64,000 nt of DNA, taken from assembly GCF_016834655.1 (NCBI RefSeq), contig NZ_JAENHP010000001.1, forward strand, positions 1,116,001 through 1,180,000, written 5' to 3'. The position numbers and the translations under genes are program-made. Origin of the DNA: Paractinoplanes ovalisporus. Its GTDB lineage: Bacteria; Actinomycetota; Actinomycetes; Mycobacteriales; Micromonosporaceae. The notes beneath the pieces are model-generated. The model was given only the letters and a program-made list of their open reading frames with translations. It was not told the DNA's origin and ran no database searches. This document shows positions 31,477 to 39,088 of the stretch, piece by piece. How positions within the stretch are numbered: position 1 is the stretch's first letter; the number at the start of each line of letters is the position of its first letter.

Positions 31477-33456
31477 ATGACGGAGAACGCCCTCACCGAG
31501 GCTGACTTTGCCGCTGCTGTCGACCAGGCTCAGACCGCCGCCAAGTCGTACTACGACACCGGCGACGTGGTGATGACCGACGCCGACTACGACGTGTTGC
31601 TCGATCGCATCGCCGAGGCCAAGAGGGCCCACCCCGACTGGGACGACCGCGGCATCACCACGCAGGTCGCGGCCGGGGTTTCAGGGGGCGGCGACGTGCG
31701 GCACCCGGTGCCGATGATGTCGCTCGAAAAGATCAACGGCGAGGAGGGCGTGCGCGCTTTCGTGGCAAGCCTCGGCGGTGACTCCTGCCTGGTCGAGGTG
31801 AAGCTCGACGGGCTCGCGATCCGGGTGGAATACGAGTCGGGGCGTCTCGCCCTGGCCGCGCTGCGCGGCGACGGCAGCACCGGCGAGAACGTCACCGCAC
31901 AGGTGCTCCGAGGGGTTGCCGGTCTGCCCGCGCGGCTCGAGACGGCGTGGACGGGTGAGGTCCGCGGCGAGGTCTACATGACAGTCAGCGACTTCGAGAC
32001 GGCCAGCGCCAACCGGGTCGAGGCCGGCGGCAAGGCGTTCATCAACTCGCGGGGTGCGGTCGCGGGGGCGATCCGCACCGTCGACCGCGCCTACGCGGCG
32101 CCGATGACCTTCGCGGCGTACGACATCTCGGGCGACTTCGCCTCCCACTCCGAGCGCATGGGGCGGGCCGTCGAGCTGGGCTTTCCCGTGGCGGGGCGGC
32201 TCGCCACGGGCGAGATCCAGGTCTGCGCCGACGCCGAGGCCGCGCTCGCCGCCGTCGCGCACATCGGCGAGCTGCGGCGTGACCTCGAGTTCCCGATCGA
32301 CGGCGCGGTGCTCACGGCCGACCTGGAATCGACGCGCCGGCGGCTCGGCTCGGGCAGCCGCACACCCTACTGGGCGGCCGCGTTCAAATACCCGGCCGAC
32401 ACCGGCTCGACGGTGCTGCGCGACATCGAGGTCCGGGTCGGGCGCACCGGCCGCATCTCGCTGCGGGCCGTGCTCGACCCGGTGTTCGTCGACGGCACCA
32501 CGATCACGTACGCGACGCTGCACAACCCGAAGTTCGTCGAGGAGCAGGGGCTGGCGATCGGCCAGACCGTGGCCGTGTGGCGGGCCGGTGACGTCATCCC
32601 GCGGGTGACCGCGCCCATCGGCGAACAGCCGCACGGCCTCACCCCGTGGACGCCGCCCGAGACGTGCCCGCAGTGCGGCGAGCCGTGGGACAAGTCGAGC
32701 CTGCTCTGGCGCTGCCACACCGCGTCGTGCAGCGCGACCAACGCACTCGAATACTGGTGCAGCCGCGAGGCCATGGACGTCGAAGGCGCGGGCGAGGCTC
32801 TGTGCGTGGCCCTGGTCAGCACCGGGCTGGCCAACGACGTGGCCGACCTCTACACGCTCACCGAGGAGCAGCTGGCCGAACTGCCGGTCGGCAACACCAA
32901 GGCCGGTGGGGTCGTGCTGCTCGGCAAGCTCAACGCGGCCAAGGTGGTGGCGTCGCTCGAACGCAGCAAGAGCCAGCCGTTCAACCGGGTCATCACGGGC
33001 CTCGGCATCCGCATGACCGGTCGCAGCGTCGGCCGCTGGCTGGCCGCCCGGTTCAAGACGATGGAGGCCCTGCGCACGGCCACGGTCGAAGAGATCGCCG
33101 AGATCGACAAGATGGGCCTCATCAAGGCGCAGCACGTGGTCGACGGTCTGGCCGCCATGTCCGGCGTCATCGACCGTCTGGCCGCGGCCGGCGTCACGAT
33201 GAGCGTCCCCGAGACCGAGGGCGAAAAGCCGTTGGAAGGCAAGACGTACGTCGTGAGCGGCAGCGTCCCCGGCTACACCCGCACCACGGTGAGCGAACGC
33301 ATCGAGCAGCTGGGCGGCCGAGCCAGCGGCAGCGTCTCAGCCACCACGACGGCGCTGGTCACCTCCGAGACCACCACGGCCAAGGCGACCAAGGCGGCCA
33401 AGCTCGGCATCCCCATCATCGACCCGGCCGAGTTCGCCGAGTTGCTCGCCGACTGA
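31477..33456 (+). CDS. ligA: NAD-dependent DNA ligase, divergent LigA paralogue
   Basis: This 659-residue protein has all main parts of an NAD-dependent ligase. The Ia-like N-terminus (YYDTGDVVMTDADYDVLLDRI) precedes an adenylation domain with the nucleophile motif VEVKLDGLAIRV near residue 110. An OB fold follows (TGRISLRAVLDPV), then a four-Cys zinc finger (CPQCGEPWD, then CHTASC) near residues 397-425, helix-hairpin-helix repeats, and a C-terminal BRCT domain (KTYVVSGSVPGYTR). Several segments differ from housekeeping LigA; the usual SLDNAF reads SLEKIN. The adjacent genes are unrelated, so this is probably an accessory ligase. It has all residues needed for activity. Confidence 0.9.
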   Translation: MTENALTEADFAAAVDQAQTAAKSYYDTGDVVMTDADYDVLLDRIAEAKRAHPDWDDRGITTQVAAGVSGGGDVRHPVPMMSLEKINGEEGVRAFVASLGGDSCLVEVKLDGLAIRVEYESGRLALAALRGDGSTGENVTAQVLRGVAGLPARLETAWTGEVRGEVYMTVSDFETASANRVEAGGKAFINSRGAVAGAIRTVDRAYAAPMTFAAYDISGDFASHSERMGRAVELGFPVAGRLATGEIQVCADAEAALAAVAHIGELRRDLEFPIDGAVLTADLESTRRRLGSGSRTPYWAAAFKYPADTGSTVLRDIEVRVGRTGRISLRAVLDPVFVDGTTITYATLHNPKFVEEQGLAIGQTVAVWRAGDVIPRVTAPIGEQPHGLTPWTPPETCPQCGEPWDKSSLLWRCHTASCSATNALEYWCSREAMDVEGAGEALCVALVSTGLANDVADLYTLTEEQLAELPVGNTKAGGVVLLGKLNAAKVVASLERSKSQPFNRVITGLGIRMTGRSVGRWLAARFKTMEALRTATVEEIAEIDKMGLIKAQHVVDGLAAMSGVIDRLAAAGVTMSVPETEGEKPLEGKTYVVSGSVPGYTRTTVSERIEQLGGRASGSVSATTTALVTSETTTAKATKAAKLGIPIIDPAEFAELLAD

Positions 33457-33485
33457 CCGCCGCTCCAGGCTGACGAACGCGGGTG

Positions 33486-34298
33486 TCAGATGCGGATGCG
33501 TAGGTAGGCGCGGTCGTCGAAGCTCAGCTGGCCGGGGCCTACGCCCTTGGTGCCGGCCAGCTCGGCCACGCACCAGGGGTCCTTCTCGAGCAGCGCGGCC
33601 AGCTCGGCCTCGGAGGCGGCCAAGGTCTCGCCGATCAGCGGGTAGCCGTCGCTGGCCAGGGTCAGCTCGTTGATGTCTTCGGGTATCGGATGCACTTTCA
33701 CCAGCGGACGTGGGACCGGGCGGCCGTCGATGGCGGCGTAACCGTAGGGGCCGATGCGGTTGCGCAGGGCTCCCTGGCGGCTGATGAGGGCACGGGCCCC
33801 CAGCCGTCCGGGGTCGATCTCCGGTGCCGAGTCGAGTGTCAATGTTCCGGCGGCCACCTCGGCGGCGACGACGGCTGCCCGGAACGACGCTGCGATCTGG
33901 TCCACCAGCTTGCGCGGTTGCCCGACCGTGGCCGGCAAGCCTCGGTATGCGAAGCCGACATCGCCCACCTGCCAGATCTCCCGGCGCGCTCGTGAATAGA
34001 CGGTGACCGCGGCGCTCGGGCGCTCGGCGGCGGTCAGGCCGGGTCCCGTACGGGCTTGGAGAACCGAGGTCATGGCCTCCACCGCCGCATGGGCGTCGGC
34101 GTCGGGTGGCAGCTGCAGGACTGCGTCTCGGCAAGCAGCCATGGCCCACCAGCCGCCGGGGCGGCCCGCATAGGTGCGGCCGCTCAGGTCGGTGGCGCCG
34201 TCGATCACGGCGGCGTGGGCGGCGGTCACCACGATCGCGTCCTCGCACGCCTGCGGATCGCCCGTCTTGCCCAGCACGAACTGCTCGACGATCTCCAT
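33486..34298 (-). CDS. PP2C-like phosphatase domain protein
   Basis: The 270-residue protein resembles PP2C-type phosphatases. The early segment CEDAIVVTAAHAAVIDGATD carries the paired metal-binding Asp residues, LASDGYPLIGE the DG motif near the C-terminus, and LSFDDRAYLRIRI the terminal Asp-Asp. Other parts are unlike classic PP2C, including QVGDVGFAYRG which may replace the GDSR motif. Its target is unknown. I use the ATG at 34298; a GTG at 34310 overlaps the upstream stop (GTGA) and is a reasonable alternative. It is downstream of the epimerase-like gene. Confidence 0.72.
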   Translation of the reverse strand: MEIVEQFVLGKTGDPQACEDAIVVTAAHAAVIDGATDLSGRTYAGRPGGWWAMAACRDAVLQLPPDADAHAAVEAMTSVLQARTGPGLTAAERPSAAVTVYSRARREIWQVGDVGFAYRGLPATVGQPRKLVDQIAASFRAAVVAAEVAAGTLTLDSAPEIDPGRLGARALISRQGALRNRIGPYGYAAIDGRPVPRPLVKVHPIPEDINELTLASDGYPLIGETLAASEAELAALLEKDPWCVAELAGTKGVGPGQLSFDDRAYLRIRI

Positions 34299-34306
34299 CT
34301 GGCCGC

Positions 34307-35137
34307 TCACCGGGCCGGCTGGGCGATGGCAAGGGCCTGGTGAACTCCGTACGCCGGACGGTAACCGAAGGCGTGCGCGGCCGCCGTCGAGTCGTAGACG
34401 CGGTCGATGGTGGCCGACAAGGACCACCCTCGCGTACGGAAGGCCTCGGCCACCTCGGGAAGGCGCTCGGCGATCAGGGCAGCCGCGTCGTGGTGCAGGG
34501 CCGGGCAGTCGACTCGGGTGAAGGCGTACGGGCCGGCGATGGTGAAGACTCCGGTCACGTCGCTTCTTTCCGTTACCGTCGCGGCTGCGGCTGCGACATC
34601 GGCGGGGTGCACGGCTCGGTGCAGCAGGTGGGCGGCGAGCACGGGCGGGGGCTCGGGGAAGCAGCGCGCTATGCGCAGCACGACCGAGGTGGTGGCGGCG
34701 GTGACCAGGGCTTCGGCGGCCAGCTTGGTCTCGTCGTAGATGTCACGCGGGCGTGGGGGCAGGCTCTCGTCGACCCACACGGCCCGGTCGGTGGGGACGA
34801 GCGAATGGCCGTACACGCTGGTGGTGCTGATGTAGACGAAGCGGCGGTCACCGGTGGCCTCGAGCAGGGCCTCGGTGGCGTCGACGTTGACGGCCCGGAA
34901 CTCGCGGTCGTCGACCCGGCCGACGTGCGGGGCGTGCCGGGCGGCCGCGTGGACCACGGCGTCCGAGCCTTGCAGGGCGGCCTCGCGCACCGGACGGTCG
35001 CGCAGATCACCGACGACGCTCGTCCAGCGGCCGGGGGCCCGGTCGACGCCGGTGACCGACCAGCCGTCCGCTTCCAGGGCCTCCGAAACCACCGAACCGA
35101 CCAGGCCTGAGCTTCCGGTCACCGTTGCTCTGCGCAC
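34307..35137 (-). CDS. NAD-dependent epimerase/dehydratase-like (extended SDR) protein
   Basis: This 276-residue protein is an extended SDR. The N-terminal VTGSSGLVGS is the NAD-binding glycine motif, followed by VVGDLRDR with the adenine-ring Asp, AVVHAAARHAP, the Ser in YISTTSVYGHS and the catalytic YDETK. The C-terminal substrate domain ends in a family-typical FGYRPAYGVHQALA. Members modify nucleotide sugars or related compounds, but no sugar pathway is nearby. The start is a GTG at 35137. The PP2C-like gene follows closely on the same strand. Confidence 0.88.
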   Translation of the reverse strand: MRRATVTGSSGLVGSVVSEALEADGWSVTGVDRAPGRWTSVVGDLRDRPVREAALQGSDAVVHAAARHAPHVGRVDDREFRAVNVDATEALLEATGDRRFVYISTTSVYGHSLVPTDRAVWVDESLPPRPRDIYDETKLAAEALVTAATTSVVLRIARCFPEPPPVLAAHLLHRAVHPADVAAAAATVTERSDVTGVFTIAGPYAFTRVDCPALHHDAAALIAERLPEVAEAFRTRGWSLSATIDRVYDSTAAAHAFGYRPAYGVHQALAIAQPAR

Positions 35138-35176
35138 AGGTCATTGTGGCGCAGCCGGCGAGTCGGTGCGACCGGC

Positions 35177-35947
35177 TCAGTCGGCAAGGGGTGCGACCGG
35201 CTCAGTCAGTGAAGGATGCGAAGAGTCCGAAGGGTCCGAAGGGTGCGGCGGATTCGGCCGATGCGGCGGGTGCGAAGGGTGCGATCGGCGCGCTCGGCGG
35301 CGGCGGGTGGCTTCGGCTGTTCCGTGGACCATGCGCGCCAGGCCGGCCGCGCCCTCGGCGTCATCGGCTCGGCGCACGGTAGTGAGGATCGGGGCGAGGT
35401 CGTCGAGTTCGATCCCCTCGCGGGCCAGCACGAACTGGAGCACCAGGCCGGCCAGCCGCCCGTTGCCGTCGGCGTACGGGTGGAAGAACGCGACGTCGAG
35501 GTAGGCGCGGGCCGCTCGGGCGGTCACCGGGATCCGCGTGTCGGCCGTCTCGGCCAGGCAGTCGGCGTAGCGGCTCTCGGTGTCGGCGTGCAGCGCGTAC
35601 CGCTCGCGGCCGTTCTTCGCGTACGCCGGACCGCGCCGGAACTCCGCGAACGGAATGCCCCGGACCGCCGCGTTCCAGCGCGCCGTCAGCTCCGGTGTGA
35701 GGCGGGCGGCGACATCGAACGCAGGAAGAGCCGGGGAATCCAGCGCGGGAAAATGAGCCTCGCCCGCGGGAGAGGCGGCGTCGAAAGCGGGACGACCGGC
35801 TTCGTACGCGGGAAGGGTGGCATTGAACGCGGGACGGGCAGAGGTGCCGGGCGCGGCAAGGCCCGGACGCGGGAACGGAACGACGTCGCGCCAGGGGACG
35901 ACCGAACGGACGTGCAGCCAGGCGGCCAAGTGATCAGGCTCGGTCAA
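35177..35947 (-). CDS. Fic-domain protein (probable AMPylase)
   Basis: The 256-residue protein has the Fic core motif FFHPYADGNGRLAG near residues 152-165, matching HxFx(D/E)GNGR. Fic enzymes usually transfer AMP to a hydroxyl of a target protein. Residues about 30-75 are a repeat-like Pro/Ala/Phe linker (PAFNATLPAYEAGRPAFDAA). The C-terminal 40 residues are His/Pro/Ser-rich (SHPPHRPNPPHPSDPSDSS). No clear inhibitory (S/T)xxxE(G/N) helix is apparent in the same chain. The start is a TTG at 35947 overlapping the end of the upstream gene by 14 bases, so that gene encodes the likely partner. Confidence 0.82.
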   Translation of the reverse strand: MTEPDHLAAWLHVRSVVPWRDVVPFPRPGLAAPGTSARPAFNATLPAYEAGRPAFDAASPAGEAHFPALDSPALPAFDVAARLTPELTARWNAAVRGIPFAEFRRGPAYAKNGRERYALHADTESRYADCLAETADTRIPVTARAARAYLDVAFFHPYADGNGRLAGLVLQFVLAREGIELDDLAPILTTVRRADDAEGAAGLARMVHGTAEATRRRRARRSHPSHPPHRPNPPHPSDPSDSSHPSLTEPVAPLAD

Positions 35948-36998
35948 CGGTCACCCGCCGCGCCAGTGTCTCAGCCACCGACTCCACGACCATCCTCGGC
36001 GGCTCCACCCAGCTCTGGAAACGGCCGCCGATCGCGTGCGTGAGCAGTTCGGCCCGGCGCGCGAGCTCGATGCCGGCCGCTTCGAGGAACCAGCCCAGGA
36101 CCGTCCTGCAGCAGCCGTACCAGCCCGAGTCATATTGCGTACGGTCGCCGACCGCGGTGATCAAATGGGCCACCGCCCGCTCCCAACCGTCCAGGTCGCC
36201 GGGCGCCATCGGCAGGTAGCGGTCGAACCGTTCGGCCAGTTCGTCGAGCCAGTCCCGCCATTCGAGGAGGGATGCGGCGATGGCCTCGGCGGTCGCTTCG
36301 GGTGTGGTGGCGGAGTGCGCGAAGCAGCACCAGTTGCCGATCGGGCCGCCGTCGAGATCGCCCTCGCCGGTCGACCAGCGCCAGCCGACCACCCAGCGGC
36401 CGTAGCGGTCGGCAAACCCGACGGTGACCGTCTCCAGCCAGTGCCCGACCAGACGCCAGTCGGCGTCCCGGGCCGGTGGCGGGGTCGCCGCGACGGCCGC
36501 GGCCGCCTCGGTCCGGACCGTATCCGGGTCGAAGAAGTCGACGGCGTCGATCTCGGCCCAGCTCAGTTGACTCGGATGCGGCAGGCGCCGCGGGTGGCTG
36601 GGGTAGTGCGAGCGTCGGCTCGCGGCCACCGGCCACGTCGCTTCGGAGAAGCCGGTCAGCACCTCGTGCCAGGCCAGCACGGCGTCGGTGAACCGGCCCA
36701 GGGTCTCCTCCGGGGTGGTGACGGGCGGACGTTCCGCCCGCCAGTACGGCCCGGTGGCGTCCGTCGCCGAGGTGTAGCGCCAACCCGCCACCCAGATGCC
36801 CAGCCGGTCGGCCAGCGCCCGGGTCAACTGGTCGTACCAGAAGTCGGTCAGGCGCCAGTCGGTGCCGGCGGGCGGGACCTCGGCCGCCGGCGGCAGCGAC
36901 CGCACGATCGCGGCCAGGCCGGCCGGGTCGACTGAGGACCGGCCGGCCGGGTCGAGGTCGTTCCATGTCAGTTGCCAGAGATCGGGCAGGTGGGGCAC
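35934..36998 (-). CDS. Internally duplicated protein upstream of Fic, function unknown
   Basis: The 354-residue protein contains two copies of a domain. Copy one (about residues 10-115) has GTDWRLTDFWYDQLTRALAD and GIWVAGWRYTS. Copy two (about 150-260) has DADWRLVGHWLETVTVGFAD and GRWVVGWRWST, and each is followed by a T-P-E-x-T helix with a W. The C-terminal 90 residues are helical with a Cys pair (YGCCRTVLGWFLEAAG). I do not recognise the family. It overlaps the Fic gene by 14 bases, so the products may form a functional pair such as effector and regulator. It has no signal peptide. Confidence 0.78.
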   Translation of the reverse strand: MPHLPDLWQLTWNDLDPAGRSSVDPAGLAAIVRSLPPAAEVPPAGTDWRLTDFWYDQLTRALADRLGIWVAGWRYTSATDATGPYWRAERPPVTTPEETLGRFTDAVLAWHEVLTGFSEATWPVAASRRSHYPSHPRRLPHPSQLSWAEIDAVDFFDPDTVRTEAAAAVAATPPPARDADWRLVGHWLETVTVGFADRYGRWVVGWRWSTGEGDLDGGPIGNWCCFAHSATTPEATAEAIAASLLEWRDWLDELAERFDRYLPMAPGDLDGWERAVAHLITAVGDRTQYDSGWYGCCRTVLGWFLEAAGIELARRAELLTHAIGGRFQSWVEPPRMVVESVAETLARRVTVDRA

Positions 36999-37078
36999 GC
37001 TCGGCCTTCCGTTGGGCAGCCGGGCAGATTATCAGAACGCTGTGCCTGTTCGCCGCCCTCTGAGCCGTGAAACAGGTG

Positions 37079-38221
37079 CTACAGCGGCAGCCAGAGAGCG
37101 GCGACGTTCGGCGGTTCCCAGGTCACCAGCGAGGTGTGGGCGATCCGGCACTCGTAGCGCTTGCCCTGGTAGCTGACGACCTGCCCGCGCGCGTAGGCCA
37201 CCCCGGGCGCCCAGGCCTGCGTGCCGGGAACGGGAGGAGCGGTCGTCGCCGGAGGCGTGGTCGGCGGCCGGGTGGTGGTGGCGGTCGGCTGCGGGGTGGT
37301 GACCGTGCAGTCCCCGGCGGTCGAGACGGTGTCGGTGTGGGTGGTTCCGGACGACCGGTACGACGCCACCGCCGCCGACGCCTGGGCCGGGCTGAGAATC
37401 TGGTTCTTGGCGTGGAAGACGTAGTCGACCGACTGCTGCCAGACCGCGTTGGCCCCGGCGGCGCGGCCGGCCAGGTCGATGAACCACTGGTTGAAGTCGA
37501 TCGACATGCTCTGCCGGGGGTAGAACTTGCCGGAGTGGTCGCCCACCAGCTGGCCGTCGATGTAGTACTTCACGTGGCCGTCTCCGACCGTGGCCTGCAC
37601 GTCGTGCCAGCCCGCGATGCTGCGGGCCTGCTGGCTGTGCTGGTTGTCGGCGTACCAGGGGTCGGCCACGTACGTGTACCAGCTGGTCTGATAGTTGATC
37701 GGCCCGGCCTCGCCCCAGCCGCCGTTGGGCAGGTATTCGGAGAAGTCGAGCTCGGAGTAGTTGGGGTCGCGCGGGGCGGCCAGCGGCGAGATCGAATAGA
37801 AGGTCTGGTTGACGTGGTCGCCGTCGGGGCCGCTGACCGGCGCGTCGCTGAACTTGATGCGGGCCAGGTAGGTGCCGGCCAGGAAGCGGCGCTGGCTCTG
37901 CGAGAACTCGGCGTGCGTGGTGCCGGCGGCGGTGCCGTTGGTGGTCGCGGTCAGCTGAGCGACCTTCTGGCCGTCCACTGTGGGGAAGGCGACGTTGTCG
38001 GCGCGCCAGCCGGCACCGGGGACGCCCGGACCGCCACTGGCCGTACGGATGCTCCAGCCTCGTTGCCCGAGGGCGGGATCCGTACGGGAAGCGTAGTTGA
38101 AGTCGTCGAAGAGGCTGCCGCAGGCGACCGCGGCGTCACTCGTGGAAGCCACGGCTATGCCGAGCCCGGCGGTGACGGTGGCGACGGTGGCGCCGAGAAC
38201 GAGCGTGCGTGAGCGGCCCAT
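37079..38221 (-). CDS. Secreted GH16-family glycoside hydrolase with C-terminal CBM
   Basis: The 380-residue product has a signal peptide (RTLVLGATVATVTAGLGIAV), a GH16 beta-jelly-roll domain to about residue 290, a Pro/Thr linker (PTATTTRPPTTPPATTAPP) and a C-terminal CBM5/12-like module (AWAPGVAYARGQVVSYQGKR). The GH16 catalytic motif ExDxxE appears as SELDFSEY near residue 155. GH16 enzymes cleave beta-1,3/1,4-glucans, laminarin, agarose or galactans; the CBM suggests chitin or another insoluble glycan. It is divergent from a GntR gene with a palindrome between. Confidence 0.88.
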   Translation of the reverse strand: MGRSRTLVLGATVATVTAGLGIAVASTSDAAVACGSLFDDFNYASRTDPALGQRGWSIRTASGGPGVPGAGWRADNVAFPTVDGQKVAQLTATTNGTAAGTTHAEFSQSQRRFLAGTYLARIKFSDAPVSGPDGDHVNQTFYSISPLAAPRDPNYSELDFSEYLPNGGWGEAGPINYQTSWYTYVADPWYADNQHSQQARSIAGWHDVQATVGDGHVKYYIDGQLVGDHSGKFYPRQSMSIDFNQWFIDLAGRAAGANAVWQQSVDYVFHAKNQILSPAQASAAVASYRSSGTTHTDTVSTAGDCTVTTPQPTATTTRPPTTPPATTAPPVPGTQAWAPGVAYARGQVVSYQGKRYECRIAHTSLVTWEPPNVAALWLPL

Positions 38222-38251
38222 GGGGGTGGGTCTCCTAACCGCGTGGGGATG

Positions 38252-38266
38252 TTTACCACTGGTAAA
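38252..38266. promoter_or_regulatory. 15-bp palindrome between GH16 and GntR genes
   Basis: TTTACCA-C-TGGTAAA is a perfect palindrome with 7-base arms, 31 bases upstream of the GH16 ATG and 51 bases upstream of the GntR start. Its TGGT/ACCA core is of the type bound by HutC-group GntR regulators. It is the likely operator for the divergent pair. Confidence 0.75.
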
Positions 38267-38316
38267 GAAACGCCACCATCACGACGTACGTCAATGCATG
38301 GTTGTGGATTTAAGGC

Positions 38317-39015
38317 GTGGCACAGGTGACTTGCCCGGAGTTCCCCGGCAGAGTGCAGGCGGTGAGGCGAGGTGAGGTACGCGAGCGTCTGCGTGAGCTC
38401 GTCGGCACGGTGACCCCCGGCGACGCCCTGCCGTCGGAGCGTGACCTCAGCGTGCGTCTGGGCACGTCGCGACCCACCGTACGGATCGCCATCGAGGAAC
38501 TGACCGGCGAAGGCCTGCTCGTCCGCCGTCACGGGCGCGGCACGTTCCGCGCGCTCGGCAAGATCTCGCAGGAGGTGCCGTCGAGCGCCGACCTGCCCCC
38601 GGCCGAGGGTGTCTGGCAGAGCGAATTGCTGGCGTACGGGGTGACCGAAGGCGACGTGTGTGTGCAGCGCCTGCGCCGCGTCGACGGCATTCCGATGGCG
38701 CTCGAAGAGATCCGGGTGCCGGTGTCGGTCGCCCCCGCGTTGTCCGAGAAGGACTTTCTGGAGGGGACGCTCTATCAGCGGCTGCGCGAGCACCACGGCG
38801 TGATCCCGGCCGAGGCCGTGCAGACCACCGAGCCCACCCTGCTGAGCGCCGACCAGTCACAACTGCTGGGTGTGGAGCCGCACTCCCCCGCGCTGCTGTT
38901 CGAACGCACCACGCGGGACACGCAGGGCCGGGTGATCGAGCACGCCCGCTCGGTGTACCGCGGCGACCGTTACCGCATCACCCAGCACCTGCGCTTCGGC
39001 CCGCAGTCGGGCTGA
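38317..39015 (+). CDS. GntR-family (HutC group) regulator
   Basis: This 232-residue protein has an N-terminal GntR winged helix (LRELVGTVTPGDALPSERDL, LGTSRPTVRIAIEELTGEGL, GRGTFRA) and a C-terminal UTRA ligand domain (CVQRLRRVDGIPMALEEIRV, LFERTTRDTQGRVIEHARSV, YRITQHL). The UTRA fold binds small effectors such as sugar phosphates. It is divergent from the secreted GH16 gene and the intergenic palindrome is its likely site, so it may respond to a breakdown product of that enzyme's polysaccharide. The GTG start at 38317 lacks a strong ribosome site. A bidirectional hairpin follows. Confidence 0.9.
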   Translation: MAQVTCPEFPGRVQAVRRGEVRERLRELVGTVTPGDALPSERDLSVRLGTSRPTVRIAIEELTGEGLLVRRHGRGTFRALGKISQEVPSSADLPPAEGVWQSELLAYGVTEGDVCVQRLRRVDGIPMALEEIRVPVSVAPALSEKDFLEGTLYQRLREHHGVIPAEAVQTTEPTLLSADQSQLLGVEPHSPALLFERTTRDTQGRVIEHARSVYRGDRYRITQHLRFGPQSG

Positions 39016-39031
39016 CTCCCGTTTCAAAAGA

Positions 39032-39066
39032 CGACGGCCCGCCTCCGTACGGGAAGCGGGCCGTCG
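39032..39066. terminator. Bidirectional hairpin
   Basis: An 11-pair perfect stem (CGACGGCCCGC and GCGGGCCGTCG) with a 13-base loop lies between the stops of the convergent GntR and ALF/ricin/VCBS genes. AAAA on the left side would give a T run on the minus strand, so it suits termination of the minus-strand gene especially well. Confidence 0.82.
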
Positions 39067-39088
39067 CCGTTGCGGCGGTGAGTGGGGG

